From: an uncultured Pelagibacteraceae bacterium
GTDB taxonomy: Bacteria; Pseudomonadota; Alphaproteobacteria; Pelagibacterales; Pelagibacteraceae
Direction of reading: 5' to 3'
Length of the DNA stretch: 46,273 nucleotides
Assembly (NCBI GenBank): GCA_902601235.1
Contig: CACKMG010000005.1
Span: 1-46,273, forward strand
The notes under the pieces were generated by a model. It did not search any database and was not told the DNA's origin. It saw only the letters and a list, made by a program, of their open reading frames with translations. A program made the position numbers and the translations under genes. Within the stretch, counting starts at the first letter, position 1, and every line of letters begins with the position of its first letter. Positions 1 to 8,224 of this stretch are shown here, piece by piece.

Positions 1-1265
1 TCCGGAAATGAACCAATTTTTATAAAGTTATTATCAATAAAGATTATTATGAAAAAAACTATAAATGACGGAATTATATAATATCTTTTACTTATAAACT
101 CTCCAATATCATGCGCAGATATTTTATTGAATATTGATATTAAAAATTTAAAAAGATAGGCAATAAAGTTAGTAATAAACTTACAAATATATTTAATAAT
201 ATCATGTATAATAGTTAAAGGCTTTTCTATAATTCTTGCTAATTGATATTTAGCCCATCCTTGAGGAAGTAAATAAAATTTTTGTACATCAGATGGTAAA
301 CTTTCCTCTATTTTACTAAATGACATGCTAAATCTATCAAACATGATTGCCATAAATAAAATACAAAGCCCACCCTCCATGGCCCAACCTACGTCTAGTC
401 TTCTAATCGCTTGCCATACTTGTCCTCCAATTCCTTCTGCACCAATGAAACATGCTAAAACAACAAGTGCGAGAGCCATCATTATTACCTGATTTATTCC
501 CATCATTATGCTAGGTAAAGATAATGGAATTTTTATTTTAAATAAAAGTTGTAATTTATTTGAACCAAAAGAAGTTGCGCTTTCTATGGTTTGTGCTGGC
601 ACTTGTCTAATTCCAGTATTAGTTAACCTAATTATTGGAGGCATTCCATAAATCATAGTTGCAAGAATTGCTGGTGCACCACCGATACCAAAAAAGAATA
701 ATGCTGGAAAGAGATAAACAAAAGCAGGCATTACTTGCATTGTATCTAAAACTGGTTTCATAAAATTCTCAAATCTATCACTTTGGGAACATAAAACTCC
801 CAATATAAATCCAAAAAATACGCAAAGTAAAACTGATAAACCCATCAGAGCAACTGTTTGTAGTGAGGGTTCCCACATTCCAGTTGCACCCCAAAAATAG
901 ACTACAAATAAAGAGTAAAGTCCCAGCCTTAAGCCACCAGCAATTAGACATGGTAAAAAAATAATTGCTGCAATTAAAATCCAGGGAGATTCAAGTAAAA
1001 AGTCCTCTACAAAATAGTAGCAAACTTTAATATATCCAGCTACAATCTTAGTCATCCACCTATAGTTCTTTTTTAAAAAATCTTCTCCTTCATTTACCCA
1101 CGCAGTAAAAGTGAACTCATCGGTTACAAATTTTGGAAATTTCGATGGACCTTCACTTTGAGAAGATAGCCAGAGAGCTATCAGAAAAACTATACTAATA
1201 ATTGAATAAGTTATTATATTTTTAGATTGGTTTGATTTTTCCATAGTTTCGGTAATACTAGACAT
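1..1265 (-). CDS. proW: ABC transporter permease, glycine betaine/proline type (ProW-like), cut by left edge
   Basis: I translated this by hand from an ATG at 1265; 421 codons are open and run off the left edge. It is an inner-membrane permease of a betaine/proline-type ABC importer. After a short cytoplasmic start come a membrane segment at about residues 18-35, a charged extracytoplasmic stretch, and then the classical permease core. The ATPase-contacting EAA loop reads ESATSFG followed by KIPLSLPS, which is typical of ProW/OpuAB. The core ends at about residue 315. It is followed by a further hydrophilic and then hydrophobic region of 100 or more residues, so the protein is longer than an ordinary ProW of about 280-350 residues. 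It may be a fusion or tandem permease. The gene is divergent from the ATPase at 1344 with a 78-base gap. The substrate is inferred from the family. Confidence 0.85.
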   Translation of the reverse strand, partial: MSSITETMEKSNQSKNIITYSIISIVFLIALWLSSQSEGPSKFPKFVTDEFTFTAWVNEGEDFLKKNYRWMTKIVAGYIKVCYYFVEDFLLESPWILIAAIIFLPCLIAGGLRLGLYSLFVVYFWGATGMWEPSLQTVALMGLSVLLCVFFGFILGVLCSQSDRFENFMKPVLDTMQVMPAFVYLFPALFFFGIGGAPAILATMIYGMPPIIRLTNTGIRQVPAQTIESATSFGSNKLQLLFKIKIPLSLPSIMMGINQVIMMALALVVLACFIGAEGIGGQVWQAIRRLDVGWAMEGGLCILFMAIMFDRFSMSFSKIEESLPSDVQKFYLLPQGWAKYQLARIIEKPLTIIHDIIKYICKFITNFIAYLFKFLISIFNKISAHDIGEFISKRYYIIPSFIVFFIIIFIDNNFIKIGSFP

Positions 1266-1343
1266 ATTTATAAAATTAGAATAATTAAATTTACTTTTAA
1301 AGCAAAATATTGTGTATTTTAACTATAAATTATAAGTTTAAGA

Positions 1344-2390
1344 ATGAATAATGACCAAAAAATTACCTGTAGCAACATATGGAAGCTATTTGGTCCAGAT
1401 GAAAAAAGAATAATAAAAAATTTAGATACAAATTTATCAATTAAAGAAGTACATGAAAAAACTGGGCATGTTGTTGCTGTTAAGGATGTAAGTTTTTCAA
1501 TTCAAAAAGGTGAGACTTTCGTAGTAATGGGATTGTCAGGTAGTGGAAAATCTACTTTGGTCAGATGTATTTCAAGACTAATAGAACCTACATCTGGAAC
1601 AGTTAAAATGGATGATGTTGATGTTACTAAAATGAGCTCTAAAGATTTATTAGAACTTAGAAGAAATAAAATGAGTATGGTATTTCAACATTTTGGACTT
1701 TTTCCTCATAGAACAGTTATAGAAAATATTGGATATGGTTTAGAAGTTAGAGGCACAAAAAAAAATATAAGGCTAGAAAAATCTATGGAAGTTTTAAAAA
1801 TGGTTGGATTAGATGGTTGGCAAAATAATTATCCTAGAGAACTCTCTGGTGGTATGCAACAAAGAGTAGGCCTAGCAAGAGCCTTAGCAGTAGATCCAGA
1901 AATTTTAATTTTTGATGAACCTTTCTCTGCTTTAGATCCTCTTATAAGAAGAGAGATGCAAGATGAACTTTTAAAAATCCAAGAAAAACTTCAAAGAACT
2001 ATGGTTTTTATTACTCATGATTTTTTAGAGGCAATAAAAATGGGAGATCATATAGCTATTATGAAAGACGGCGAAATTTCACAAATTGGAACTCCAGAGG
2101 AAATAGTTTCTAATCCAAAGGATCAATATGTAAAAGATTTTTGTGAAGATGTTCCGAAATATAAGGTTCTTAGCGCAGGAAAAGTGATGAGAATAGAATG
2201 TTGTGCAGAAACAAAGAAGCAATTTGAAAAAAAAGAGAACTGTATAGAAGATAACTCAAAAATTGAAACTTTAATTGATCAACTAAGTGAAGGTGATCAA
2301 GCATATCCGGTAGTTTGTTCTTCATCAGGTAAATTGCTTGGTGAGATTGACAGATCTATTGTTATGCAATCTATGAAATCAAAAGTTTAA
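1344..2390 (+). CDS. proV: ABC transporter ATP-binding protein, glycine betaine/proline type
   Basis: This is the cytoplasmic ATPase of a compatible-solute importer (ProV/OpuAA family), 348 residues. Walker A is GLSGSGKST, the signature is LSGGMQQR, and Walker B is ILIFDEPFSALDP with an H-loop histidine in FITHDF. An N-terminal extension of about 45 residues precedes the nucleotide fold, as in ProV. The C-terminal 70 residues look like one CBS-type segment (GKLLGEIDRS), whereas E. coli ProV (about 400 residues) carries two. It presumably works with the divergent permease at 1265. No periplasmic binding protein is visible in this window. The gene ends convergently with the DMT transporter, the two stop regions overlapping by 4 bases. 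Confidence 0.9.
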   Translation: MNNDQKITCSNIWKLFGPDEKRIIKNLDTNLSIKEVHEKTGHVVAVKDVSFSIQKGETFVVMGLSGSGKSTLVRCISRLIEPTSGTVKMDDVDVTKMSSKDLLELRRNKMSMVFQHFGLFPHRTVIENIGYGLEVRGTKKNIRLEKSMEVLKMVGLDGWQNNYPRELSGGMQQRVGLARALAVDPEILIFDEPFSALDPLIRREMQDELLKIQEKLQRTMVFITHDFLEAIKMGDHIAIMKDGEISQIGTPEEIVSNPKDQYVKDFCEDVPKYKVLSAGKVMRIECCAETKKQFEKKENCIEDNSKIETLIDQLSEGDQAYPVVCSSSGKLLGEIDRSIVMQSMKSKV

Positions 2391-2401
2391 TAAACTTTTT
2401 T
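2381..2401. terminator. Possible bidirectional A/T hairpin between convergent genes
   Basis: An 8-base inverted repeat (AAAAGTTT at 2381-2388 with AAACTTTT at 2392-2399, 3-base loop) covers both stop codons of the convergent ATPase and DMT genes. It is flanked by A/T tracts on both sides, so it could stop transcription in either direction. Only one G-C pair is present, so the stem is weak. Confidence 0.3.
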
Positions 2402-3319
2402 ACTTACCCTTAATGTCTTTTTCTTTCTTTTATCTCTCCAGATAATAATCATTCCTGCTAAAATAATTCCCAACACTCCTGGAAAAAGTTGATCAATCGG
2501 AGCTTCGTCAAAAAAAAGCCAACCTAGAAAAAAGGATGAGGGTATTGCTAAATATTCAAATACTGCAAGCTTACTAGCTTCTATCAATCGATAGGAATAG
2601 ATGAATAAAATTCCAGCTGATCCACCTAAAATTCCAATTGATATTAACATCAATAAATCCTGAAAGCTTTGTATAAATTTATTATCGAAAGTTATAACCA
2701 AAAGTATAACTGCCCCAATAATAGAAGCTATTAAAGAGTAGAATTGAATTTTAGCAGTTGAATTTTTTTCTGGAATAAATTTAAGAATTATAATTGCAAT
2801 TGCATATAAAAATCCCACCATTAATGGATAAATTGAGTAGTATGAAAAAACATCACTGGTAGGTTTCATTATCATTGCAACACCAACAAAACCTATAATT
2901 ACAGCAGACCATCTATATATACCTACTCTATCGTTTAAAAAAAATATTGATAAAATAACAATAAAAAAAGTTGCCGAAAAAGTTAATGTAGAAGCGGTTG
3001 CAAAATCCATATTATTTATTGCTATAAAATAAAAAACATTCATAAATAAAAAACAGAGACCTCTAATAAAACAAAGAATAACAAATCTTTTTGTTAAATT
3101 ATTAAATATTTTCAGATTTTCATTTGTATAAAAAATTAATGCTAACAAAGGTATTATTGCAAACATATTTCTAAATAAAACCATTTGATTTGTTGAATAC
3201 GTATCACCTAAAAATTTTACAATTATTCCATAAATATCAATAAAAAGAACTCCCAAGAGCATTGAACCTACAGAAAGATAGATTATTCTTGAATTAGATC
3301 TGGCAGATGAATTCTTCAT
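2387..3319 (-). CDS. EamA/DMT-superfamily transporter
   Basis: A 310-residue inner-membrane protein with about ten hydrophobic helices in the two-fold EamA repeat typical of drug/metabolite transporters, ending in a Lys/Arg-rich cytoplasmic tail (RDKRKKKTLR). Family members export or import small metabolites; the substrate cannot be told from sequence. The ATG start at 3319 lies 49 bases from the divergent alcohol dehydrogenase gene, so the two may share a control region. Its 3' end overlaps the end of the convergent ATPase gene by 4 bases. Confidence 0.85.
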   Translation of the reverse strand: MKNSSARSNSRIIYLSVGSMLLGVLFIDIYGIIVKFLGDTYSTNQMVLFRNMFAIIPLLALIFYTNENLKIFNNLTKRFVILCFIRGLCFLFMNVFYFIAINNMDFATASTLTFSATFFIVILSIFFLNDRVGIYRWSAVIIGFVGVAMIMKPTSDVFSYYSIYPLMVGFLYAIAIIILKFIPEKNSTAKIQFYSLIASIIGAVILLVITFDNKFIQSFQDLLMLISIGILGGSAGILFIYSYRLIEASKLAVFEYLAIPSSFFLGWLFFDEAPIDQLFPGVLGIILAGMIIIWRDKRKKKTLRVSKKVY

Positions 3320-3368
3320 TTACTTTGTGATATAATTGATAGTATATAAATAGATTATTTATATAAAA

Positions 3369-4559
3369 ATGCAAAATTTTAAGCTTAATGAAAAAGATAT
3401 ATTATCAAATCAAGATTGGACTTTTCCAACTAATATTGCTTATGGACCTGGTCGGCTTAAAGAAATAGGTAGCATTTGTAATAATTTAGATATCAAAAAT
3501 CCTTTAATAGTTACTGACAAAGGAAGCCCAAAGTTGCCATTTATCACAAACCTTCAAAGTTATTTAGCTAAATCAAATGTAAAATCAAATTTATTTTTTG
3601 ACATATCACCGAATCCTCGAGAAGACGAAGTTTCAGTCGGTTGCAAAAAATATAAAGATGGTAATCATGACTCGATCATTGCAATTGGTGGTGGCAGTGC
3701 AATGGATGGAGGTAAACTCATATGCCTTACAGCAAATAATGAAGTTCCATTAAGAGATTTTGAATTTGAACTAACTCCACCTAAAATTAGTAAAGATAAC
3801 CCTTTTCCAAAAATTATAACTATTCCTACAACAGCAGGAACTGGAGCTGAAACAGAAATTTCAGCTATGGTTACTTATTTAAAAGAAGGTATGAAATTTT
3901 GTATGTGGCACCCAGATGTTAGACCTTCGTTAGCATTAATTGATCCTGAACTAACCATTGGACTTCCATCTAATTTAACCGCTTGGACAGGAGCGGATGC
4001 TCTTATTCATGGTATTGAAGGGTATTGTGTTCCTGGTTTTAATCCTATGTGTGATGGTGCTGCTTTAGAGGGATTATCATTAATCTCAAAATCTTTGATT
4101 ACAGCAGTAGAGGAACCAAAAAATATAGTTGCACGAGGAGGAATGCATGTTGGATCTTGTTTAGCAGGTATTTCTTTTTTAAAAGGCCTTGGTTTGGTGC
4201 ATGCTATTGCACACATGGTTGGAGCTGAATTTAATACCCACCACGGCTTAACAAATGCAATTATATTACCAGTTGTTTTAAAATATAATTTACCAGGTAT
4301 GGAAGAAAAAGTTAAAAGAATGTCAGAGGCTATGCAATTTGAAGATCATTCGGTTGATGCGTTTATTTCAAATATCGAAAAAATTCTAGACAGAATTAAA
4401 ATTCCAAAAAGTTTGAGCGAAATTGGAGTTCCCGAAGATTGCGTAGATAGAATTGCAGAAAAAGCAATGAAAGATCAAGCCTATGGACAAAATCCTAGAA
4501 AAGCGACTTTAGAAGAAGTTAAAGAAATGACATTAGCGTCCATCAAAAAAGCTAGATAA
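3369..4559 (+). CDS. Iron-dependent (group III) alcohol dehydrogenase
   Basis: A 396-residue NAD(P)-linked alcohol dehydrogenase of the FucO/AdhB/maleylacetate-reductase superfamily, full family length. The dinucleotide-binding GGGS is at residues 107-110. The four metal ligands are present with FucO-like spacing: D210, H214, H278 and H292 (14 residues between the last two). Family members interconvert alcohols and aldehydes; a maleylacetate reductase-type role is a weaker alternative. It is the first gene of a plus-strand unit with the amidase (5-base gap) and a DMT transporter (1-base gap), and faces a minus-strand aldehyde dehydrogenase unit. Substrate unknown. Confidence 0.88.
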   Translation: MQNFKLNEKDILSNQDWTFPTNIAYGPGRLKEIGSICNNLDIKNPLIVTDKGSPKLPFITNLQSYLAKSNVKSNLFFDISPNPREDEVSVGCKKYKDGNHDSIIAIGGGSAMDGGKLICLTANNEVPLRDFEFELTPPKISKDNPFPKIITIPTTAGTGAETEISAMVTYLKEGMKFCMWHPDVRPSLALIDPELTIGLPSNLTAWTGADALIHGIEGYCVPGFNPMCDGAALEGLSLISKSLITAVEEPKNIVARGGMHVGSCLAGISFLKGLGLVHAIAHMVGAEFNTHHGLTNAIILPVVLKYNLPGMEEKVKRMSEAMQFEDHSVDAFISNIEKILDRIKIPKSLSEIGVPEDCVDRIAEKAMKDQAYGQNPRKATLEEVKEMTLASIKKAR

Positions 4560-4564
4560 GCTTA

Positions 4565-5980
4565 ATGCTGAATAATCAATCAATTAAAGAAATTCAAAAA
4601 AGTATATATAGTCGTCAAATTTCAATTAAGGAAGTTGTTGAATATTATTTAGATAGAATTGAAAAATTAAATCCTAATTTAAATGCGATTGTTCTTCAAA
4701 AAGATAGAAAGCTGATAATAAAAGAGGCAATTGAAAAGGATAAAGCCAGAGAAGTTGATAAACCTTTAAATGGATTGCCTATAGCAGTTAAAGATCTAAC
4801 AGATGTAGTGGGCTTTAAAACAACTTATGGTTATCCCGGATCAAAAGATAATGAACCTAAAAAAAATTCATTATTTGTAAATCGATTAATTAATAAAGGA
4901 GCGATTATTATTGGAAAAACAAATACAGCAGAGCTTGGTGTAGGAGGGCATACTATTAATAGACTTTTTGGGCCAACCTCAAATGTTTATGATTTATCAA
5001 AATCTGCAGCTGGATCGAGTGGAGGAGCTAGTTCAGCTGTTGCCGCTGGATTATTACCTTTTGCTGATGGTACTGATCAGATGGGATCGTGTCGAGGACC
5101 TGCAGCATACGCAAATATTTATGGCTTTAGACCAACACCCGGTTTAATTTCTGCAGATCGTTCAGGTCAAAATTTAGATTTACCAATACTTACAACACCA
5201 GGATGTTTTGCGAGAAATCCAAATGACATGTCGATCTTATTAGATGAAATTGTCGGAAGTGACTCATTAGATAAAATTTCTTTTGATCTAAATGGTTCAT
5301 TTAAAAATCAAATTATAAGTGACAAAGAATTTTCAGCATTCAAAATTGGATGGTTGTCAAATATGAATGGAGAATACAATATAGAAAAAGAAATATTAGA
5401 TATTTGTGAAATCAAATTAAGGAAGTTAGAAAAAATAAATATTAAAGTAGAGGAACTTAAACCTAAAATAAATAACGATTATTTATGGAAAAGTTGGACG
5501 ACATTAAGAGCCAAAAGTATATACGAAGATACTTTAGCTATGAATATTTCAGATATTAATTCAATGACTTATCAGGCAATTTGGGAATTTAATAAAGGTA
5601 AAGAAATTAAGTCTAAAGATTTGGTATTGGCATTAGATCAGAGACAACAATGTATAAATCAAATTAATTTAATTTTTAAAAATTTTGATTTTTTAGCATT
5701 ACCATCAGCTCAAGTTTTTCCTTTTGATAAAAATTTACAATTTCCAAAAGAAATTAATAATATTAAATTGGACACTTACCACCGTTGGCTAGAAATTTTC
5801 ATATTATCTAGTCTTTTGGAATTACCTACAATCACAATCCCAGTTGGTTTTAATAAAGATGGCATGCCAATGGGGATGCAAATTATTGGAAGAAATAAAG
5901 ATGACTTAAAATTATTTTCTTTCGCAATTAAGTATGAAGAAGCTTTTAATTATAGTAAGAATAAACCTAGGATAAATTAG
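4565..5980 (+). CDS. Amidase-signature family hydrolase
   Basis: A 471-residue cytoplasmic amidase of the AS family (GatA/AtzF/FAAH type), which hydrolyses an amide to an acid and ammonia. The Ser-cisSer-Lys triad is intact: K76 in AVKD, cis-Ser at about 151 in GSSGG, and nucleophile S175 in GSCRGPA, 24 residues later as in FAAH. It is not GatA of the amidotransferase: no gatB or gatC lies nearby and the C-terminal half is divergent. It lies 5 bases after the Fe-alcohol dehydrogenase and 1 base before a DMT transporter, suggesting one transcript. The substrate is unknown, but nitrogen release from an imported amide fits the context. Confidence 0.85.
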   Translation: MLNNQSIKEIQKSIYSRQISIKEVVEYYLDRIEKLNPNLNAIVLQKDRKLIIKEAIEKDKAREVDKPLNGLPIAVKDLTDVVGFKTTYGYPGSKDNEPKKNSLFVNRLINKGAIIIGKTNTAELGVGGHTINRLFGPTSNVYDLSKSAAGSSGGASSAVAAGLLPFADGTDQMGSCRGPAAYANIYGFRPTPGLISADRSGQNLDLPILTTPGCFARNPNDMSILLDEIVGSDSLDKISFDLNGSFKNQIISDKEFSAFKIGWLSNMNGEYNIEKEILDICEIKLRKLEKINIKVEELKPKINNDYLWKSWTTLRAKSIYEDTLAMNISDINSMTYQAIWEFNKGKEIKSKDLVLALDQRQQCINQINLIFKNFDFLALPSAQVFPFDKNLQFPKEINNIKLDTYHRWLEIFILSSLLELPTITIPVGFNKDGMPMGMQIIGRNKDDLKLFSFAIKYEEAFNYSKNKPRIN

Positions 5981-5981
5981 T

Positions 5982-6878
5982 ATGAGACACCCTCATCATT
6001 ACAAAATTTCAATTGCATTAGCAATTTCAGCTGGGTCTTGGGGGATATATTGGTTACCACAAAGAATTCTTGAAGATGGAGGTCTGACTGGTGGTTGGGG
6101 CACAATATCTCAAATGATGATTGGAACTTTGTTGCTACTACCTATTGCAATTTGGAAACTTAGCAAAAACAAAGGTACAGGATTAGAACTTCCAGGTATG
6201 GGAATTTTAATTGGTGGAGGTTTTATATTATACGCATTAAGTTTTCTATTAACGGATGTAGTAAGAGCTTTAATAATGTTTTATATGACACCCGTTTGGA
6301 CAACTATTTTTGAAATAATTTTTTTAAAAAAAAAACACGGTTGGCAGAGAATTTTAAGTTTAACTTTAGCATTAGGTGGATTATGGGTAGTTTTTGGACA
6401 GGGGGGTAAATTTCCTTTACCAGAAAATGCAGGAGACTGGATAGCTCTTTTAGGTGGGATCATGTTTGCTGGAGGAATGATAAGGCTTGAGGTTATTAAA
6501 ACTGACGGAGTATTTCCTATTATTTTTGGTTTTTTCTTTTATGGAACATTATTTAATATTGTAGCTGGACTTTTACTTGTCGATTATCTTGGTCCTGTGC
6601 CAACAACTGATGCATTTGTTTCAATGACCACTTTCTTAATTCTTCTATCAGTTTTTTATTTTATCCCCACTGGAATTGTAATTCTTTGGGCCCCAACTCA
6701 AATAGGAGCGGGGATATGTTCAATTCTATTTTTATCAGAAATTATAGTGGGTGCTGTAAGCTCAAGTATCCTGACGGATGAACCATTTGGTTGGCGTCAG
6801 ATAACTGGATGTTCTTTAATAATTATAGGTGGAGTAGTTGCAGTAGTTTTATCTCCAAAAGAGGACGTTAGTAAGTAA
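5982..6878 (+). CDS. EamA/DMT-superfamily transporter
   Basis: A 298-residue polytopic inner-membrane protein with about ten hydrophobic segments and a short His-rich N-terminus. It is a second DMT transporter, clearly divergent from the one at 2387-3319. Its start is one base after the amidase stop, so translation is probably coupled and the transporter may move the amidase substrate or product. It ends convergently with the homocysteine-methyltransferase-like gene, 24 bases away, with no obvious terminator. Confidence 0.82.
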   Translation: MRHPHHYKISIALAISAGSWGIYWLPQRILEDGGLTGGWGTISQMMIGTLLLLPIAIWKLSKNKGTGLELPGMGILIGGGFILYALSFLLTDVVRALIMFYMTPVWTTIFEIIFLKKKHGWQRILSLTLALGGLWVVFGQGGKFPLPENAGDWIALLGGIMFAGGMIRLEVIKTDGVFPIIFGFFFYGTLFNIVAGLLLVDYLGPVPTTDAFVSMTTFLILLSVFYFIPTGIVILWAPTQIGAGICSILFLSEIIVGAVSSSILTDEPFGWRQITGCSLIIIGGVVAVVLSPKEDVSK

Positions 6879-6902
6879 AATTTATATTAATCCTTTGTTA
6901 AT

Positions 6903-7820
6903 TTATAATTTCAGTTTTGACAAAGATTTAATTAAGTTTGGACCTATACCACAACATCCACCAATTATTTGCGATCCATTTTTGACCCAAGATTTTGCTT
7001 CTTTTAGGTAGTCTTCAGGCCTCATATTATCTTCATAAATCCAATTGGGCTTCTTATAAAAACCTACATTAGGATAAGCTCCAACCACTCCATTAAAATT
7101 TTTTTTAACAATTTTAATAGCTCTTCCAGTTACATTAATATTTGAATGAGCAATTAAAATTGGACCTTTGTGAAGTTTACTAAATTTAACTAAAGATTTT
7201 TCAAAATTTTCATATACTTCAGGAGGTGCATCCATCGAGTCATTATAACCTAACATTACTTTATTCGTACTATCATCAATTACACACGAAACAGATAACC
7301 AGACTGGCATATTTATTTTTGTAGAACATTCTATCATGGCTTGAACAATATCTGCTTGAGATGACATTGCTTCTAGAATAATCAAATCTACTCCCTCATC
7401 TGTTAGAATTTTTAATTGCTCATTGAAACCAGGTATCATTTTTTTAATTCCTAATTTATAAAAACTTCCTGATGCCGATACACTTCCGGCTATAGCGATA
7501 TCCTTTTTTGAATCTTCAACAGCTTTTTTTGCTATTAGAACACTTTTTTTATTATAGTCCTCTATGAATTCCTCATATCCATAATTTCTCATTGAAATAG
7601 GAGTTGAAGCATAAGTATTTGTTGTGATTACATCTACCCCAGCATTGATGTAGTCTTCATGAACTTTTTTTACTATTTCAGGAAACTTAATTGAAGAAGT
7701 TCCACACCATAAGTCCTTATCCATTTGAGCTCCATTCTTCTCAAGCTCAGATCCCATAGCTCCGTCTAAAATTACTAATTTACCATTATCTAACTTTTTT
7801 TTGACGGTATCGTATGACAT
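6903..7820 (-). CDS. Homocysteine S-methyltransferase-like (S-methyl_trans / BHMT-MmuM family) protein with altered zinc site
   Basis: A 305-residue protein with the (beta/alpha)8 methyltransferase fold. It has the N-terminal LDGAMGSELE motif, the TNTYAST motif and the C-terminal zinc pair GGCCG (C289, C290). The usual first zinc ligand, the Cys of the G-x-N-C motif before strand 6, should lie near residue 226, but that stretch reads AHSN. Either H225 substitutes as ligand or the protein does not use the standard zinc-thiolate chemistry. Family members transfer methyl groups from betaine, SMM or folate to homocysteine. Its start overlaps the VOC gene stop (TAATG). It is the last gene of a minus-strand unit with a VOC protein, aldehyde dehydrogenase and CoA transferase. 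The acceptor and donor are unknown. Confidence 0.75.
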   Translation of the reverse strand: MSYDTVKKKLDNGKLVILDGAMGSELEKNGAQMDKDLWCGTSSIKFPEIVKKVHEDYINAGVDVITTNTYASTPISMRNYGYEEFIEDYNKKSVLIAKKAVEDSKKDIAIAGSVSASGSFYKLGIKKMIPGFNEQLKILTDEGVDLIILEAMSSQADIVQAMIECSTKINMPVWLSVSCVIDDSTNKVMLGYNDSMDAPPEVYENFEKSLVKFSKLHKGPILIAHSNINVTGRAIKIVKKNFNGVVGAYPNVGFYKKPNWIYEDNMRPEDYLKEAKSWVKNGSQIIGGCCGIGPNLIKSLSKLKL

Positions 7821-8206
7821 TAAGTTTTATTATTTGTAAATGCACAAATTTTATTTCCATCTAGATCACGAATATAGGAGTAGTAAACTCCTGATCCTTT
7901 GGGTCTTTCACCGCCAGCACCTTCACTTTTACCCCCAGCCTTTAATCCAGTTTCATGAAATTTATCCACAATCGATCTCGAGTCTGTTATGAAAGATACT
8001 TGTGATCCATTACCTATTGTTGCTTCTTTTTTGTTAACTGGCAATGTTACGTAAAATTCGATTGTCCCAGGACCATCTTTAGATGCATATCCGGCGCAAA
8101 CTTCATCTTTATCAACTCTAGTTAATCCGATAACTTTAAGCAACTCATCATAAAATTTGATTGAATTATCAAGATTGTTTGTACCAACCATTACATAACC
8201 AATCAT
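7820..8206 (-). CDS. VOC-superfamily (glyoxalase/bleomycin-resistance-like) protein
   Basis: A 128-residue single-domain protein with the beta-alpha-beta-beta-beta VOC repeat: an N-terminal NLDNSIKFYDELL helix start and a C-terminal RDLDGNKICAF strand. Family members include glyoxalases, isomerases, dioxygenases and binding proteins. The usual N-terminal His metal ligand is replaced (YVMVGT), so the metal site may be incomplete. It lies between the aldehyde dehydrogenase (18-base gap) and the methyltransferase-like gene (1-base overlap), inside the same minus-strand unit. The specific activity cannot be assigned. Confidence 0.75.
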   Translation of the reverse strand: MIGYVMVGTNNLDNSIKFYDELLKVIGLTRVDKDEVCAGYASKDGPGTIEFYVTLPVNKKEATIGNGSQVSFITDSRSIVDKFHETGLKAGGKSEGAGGERPKGSGVYYSYIRDLDGNKICAFTNNKT

Positions 8207-8224
8207 ATTTAAGACCTTACCTTA

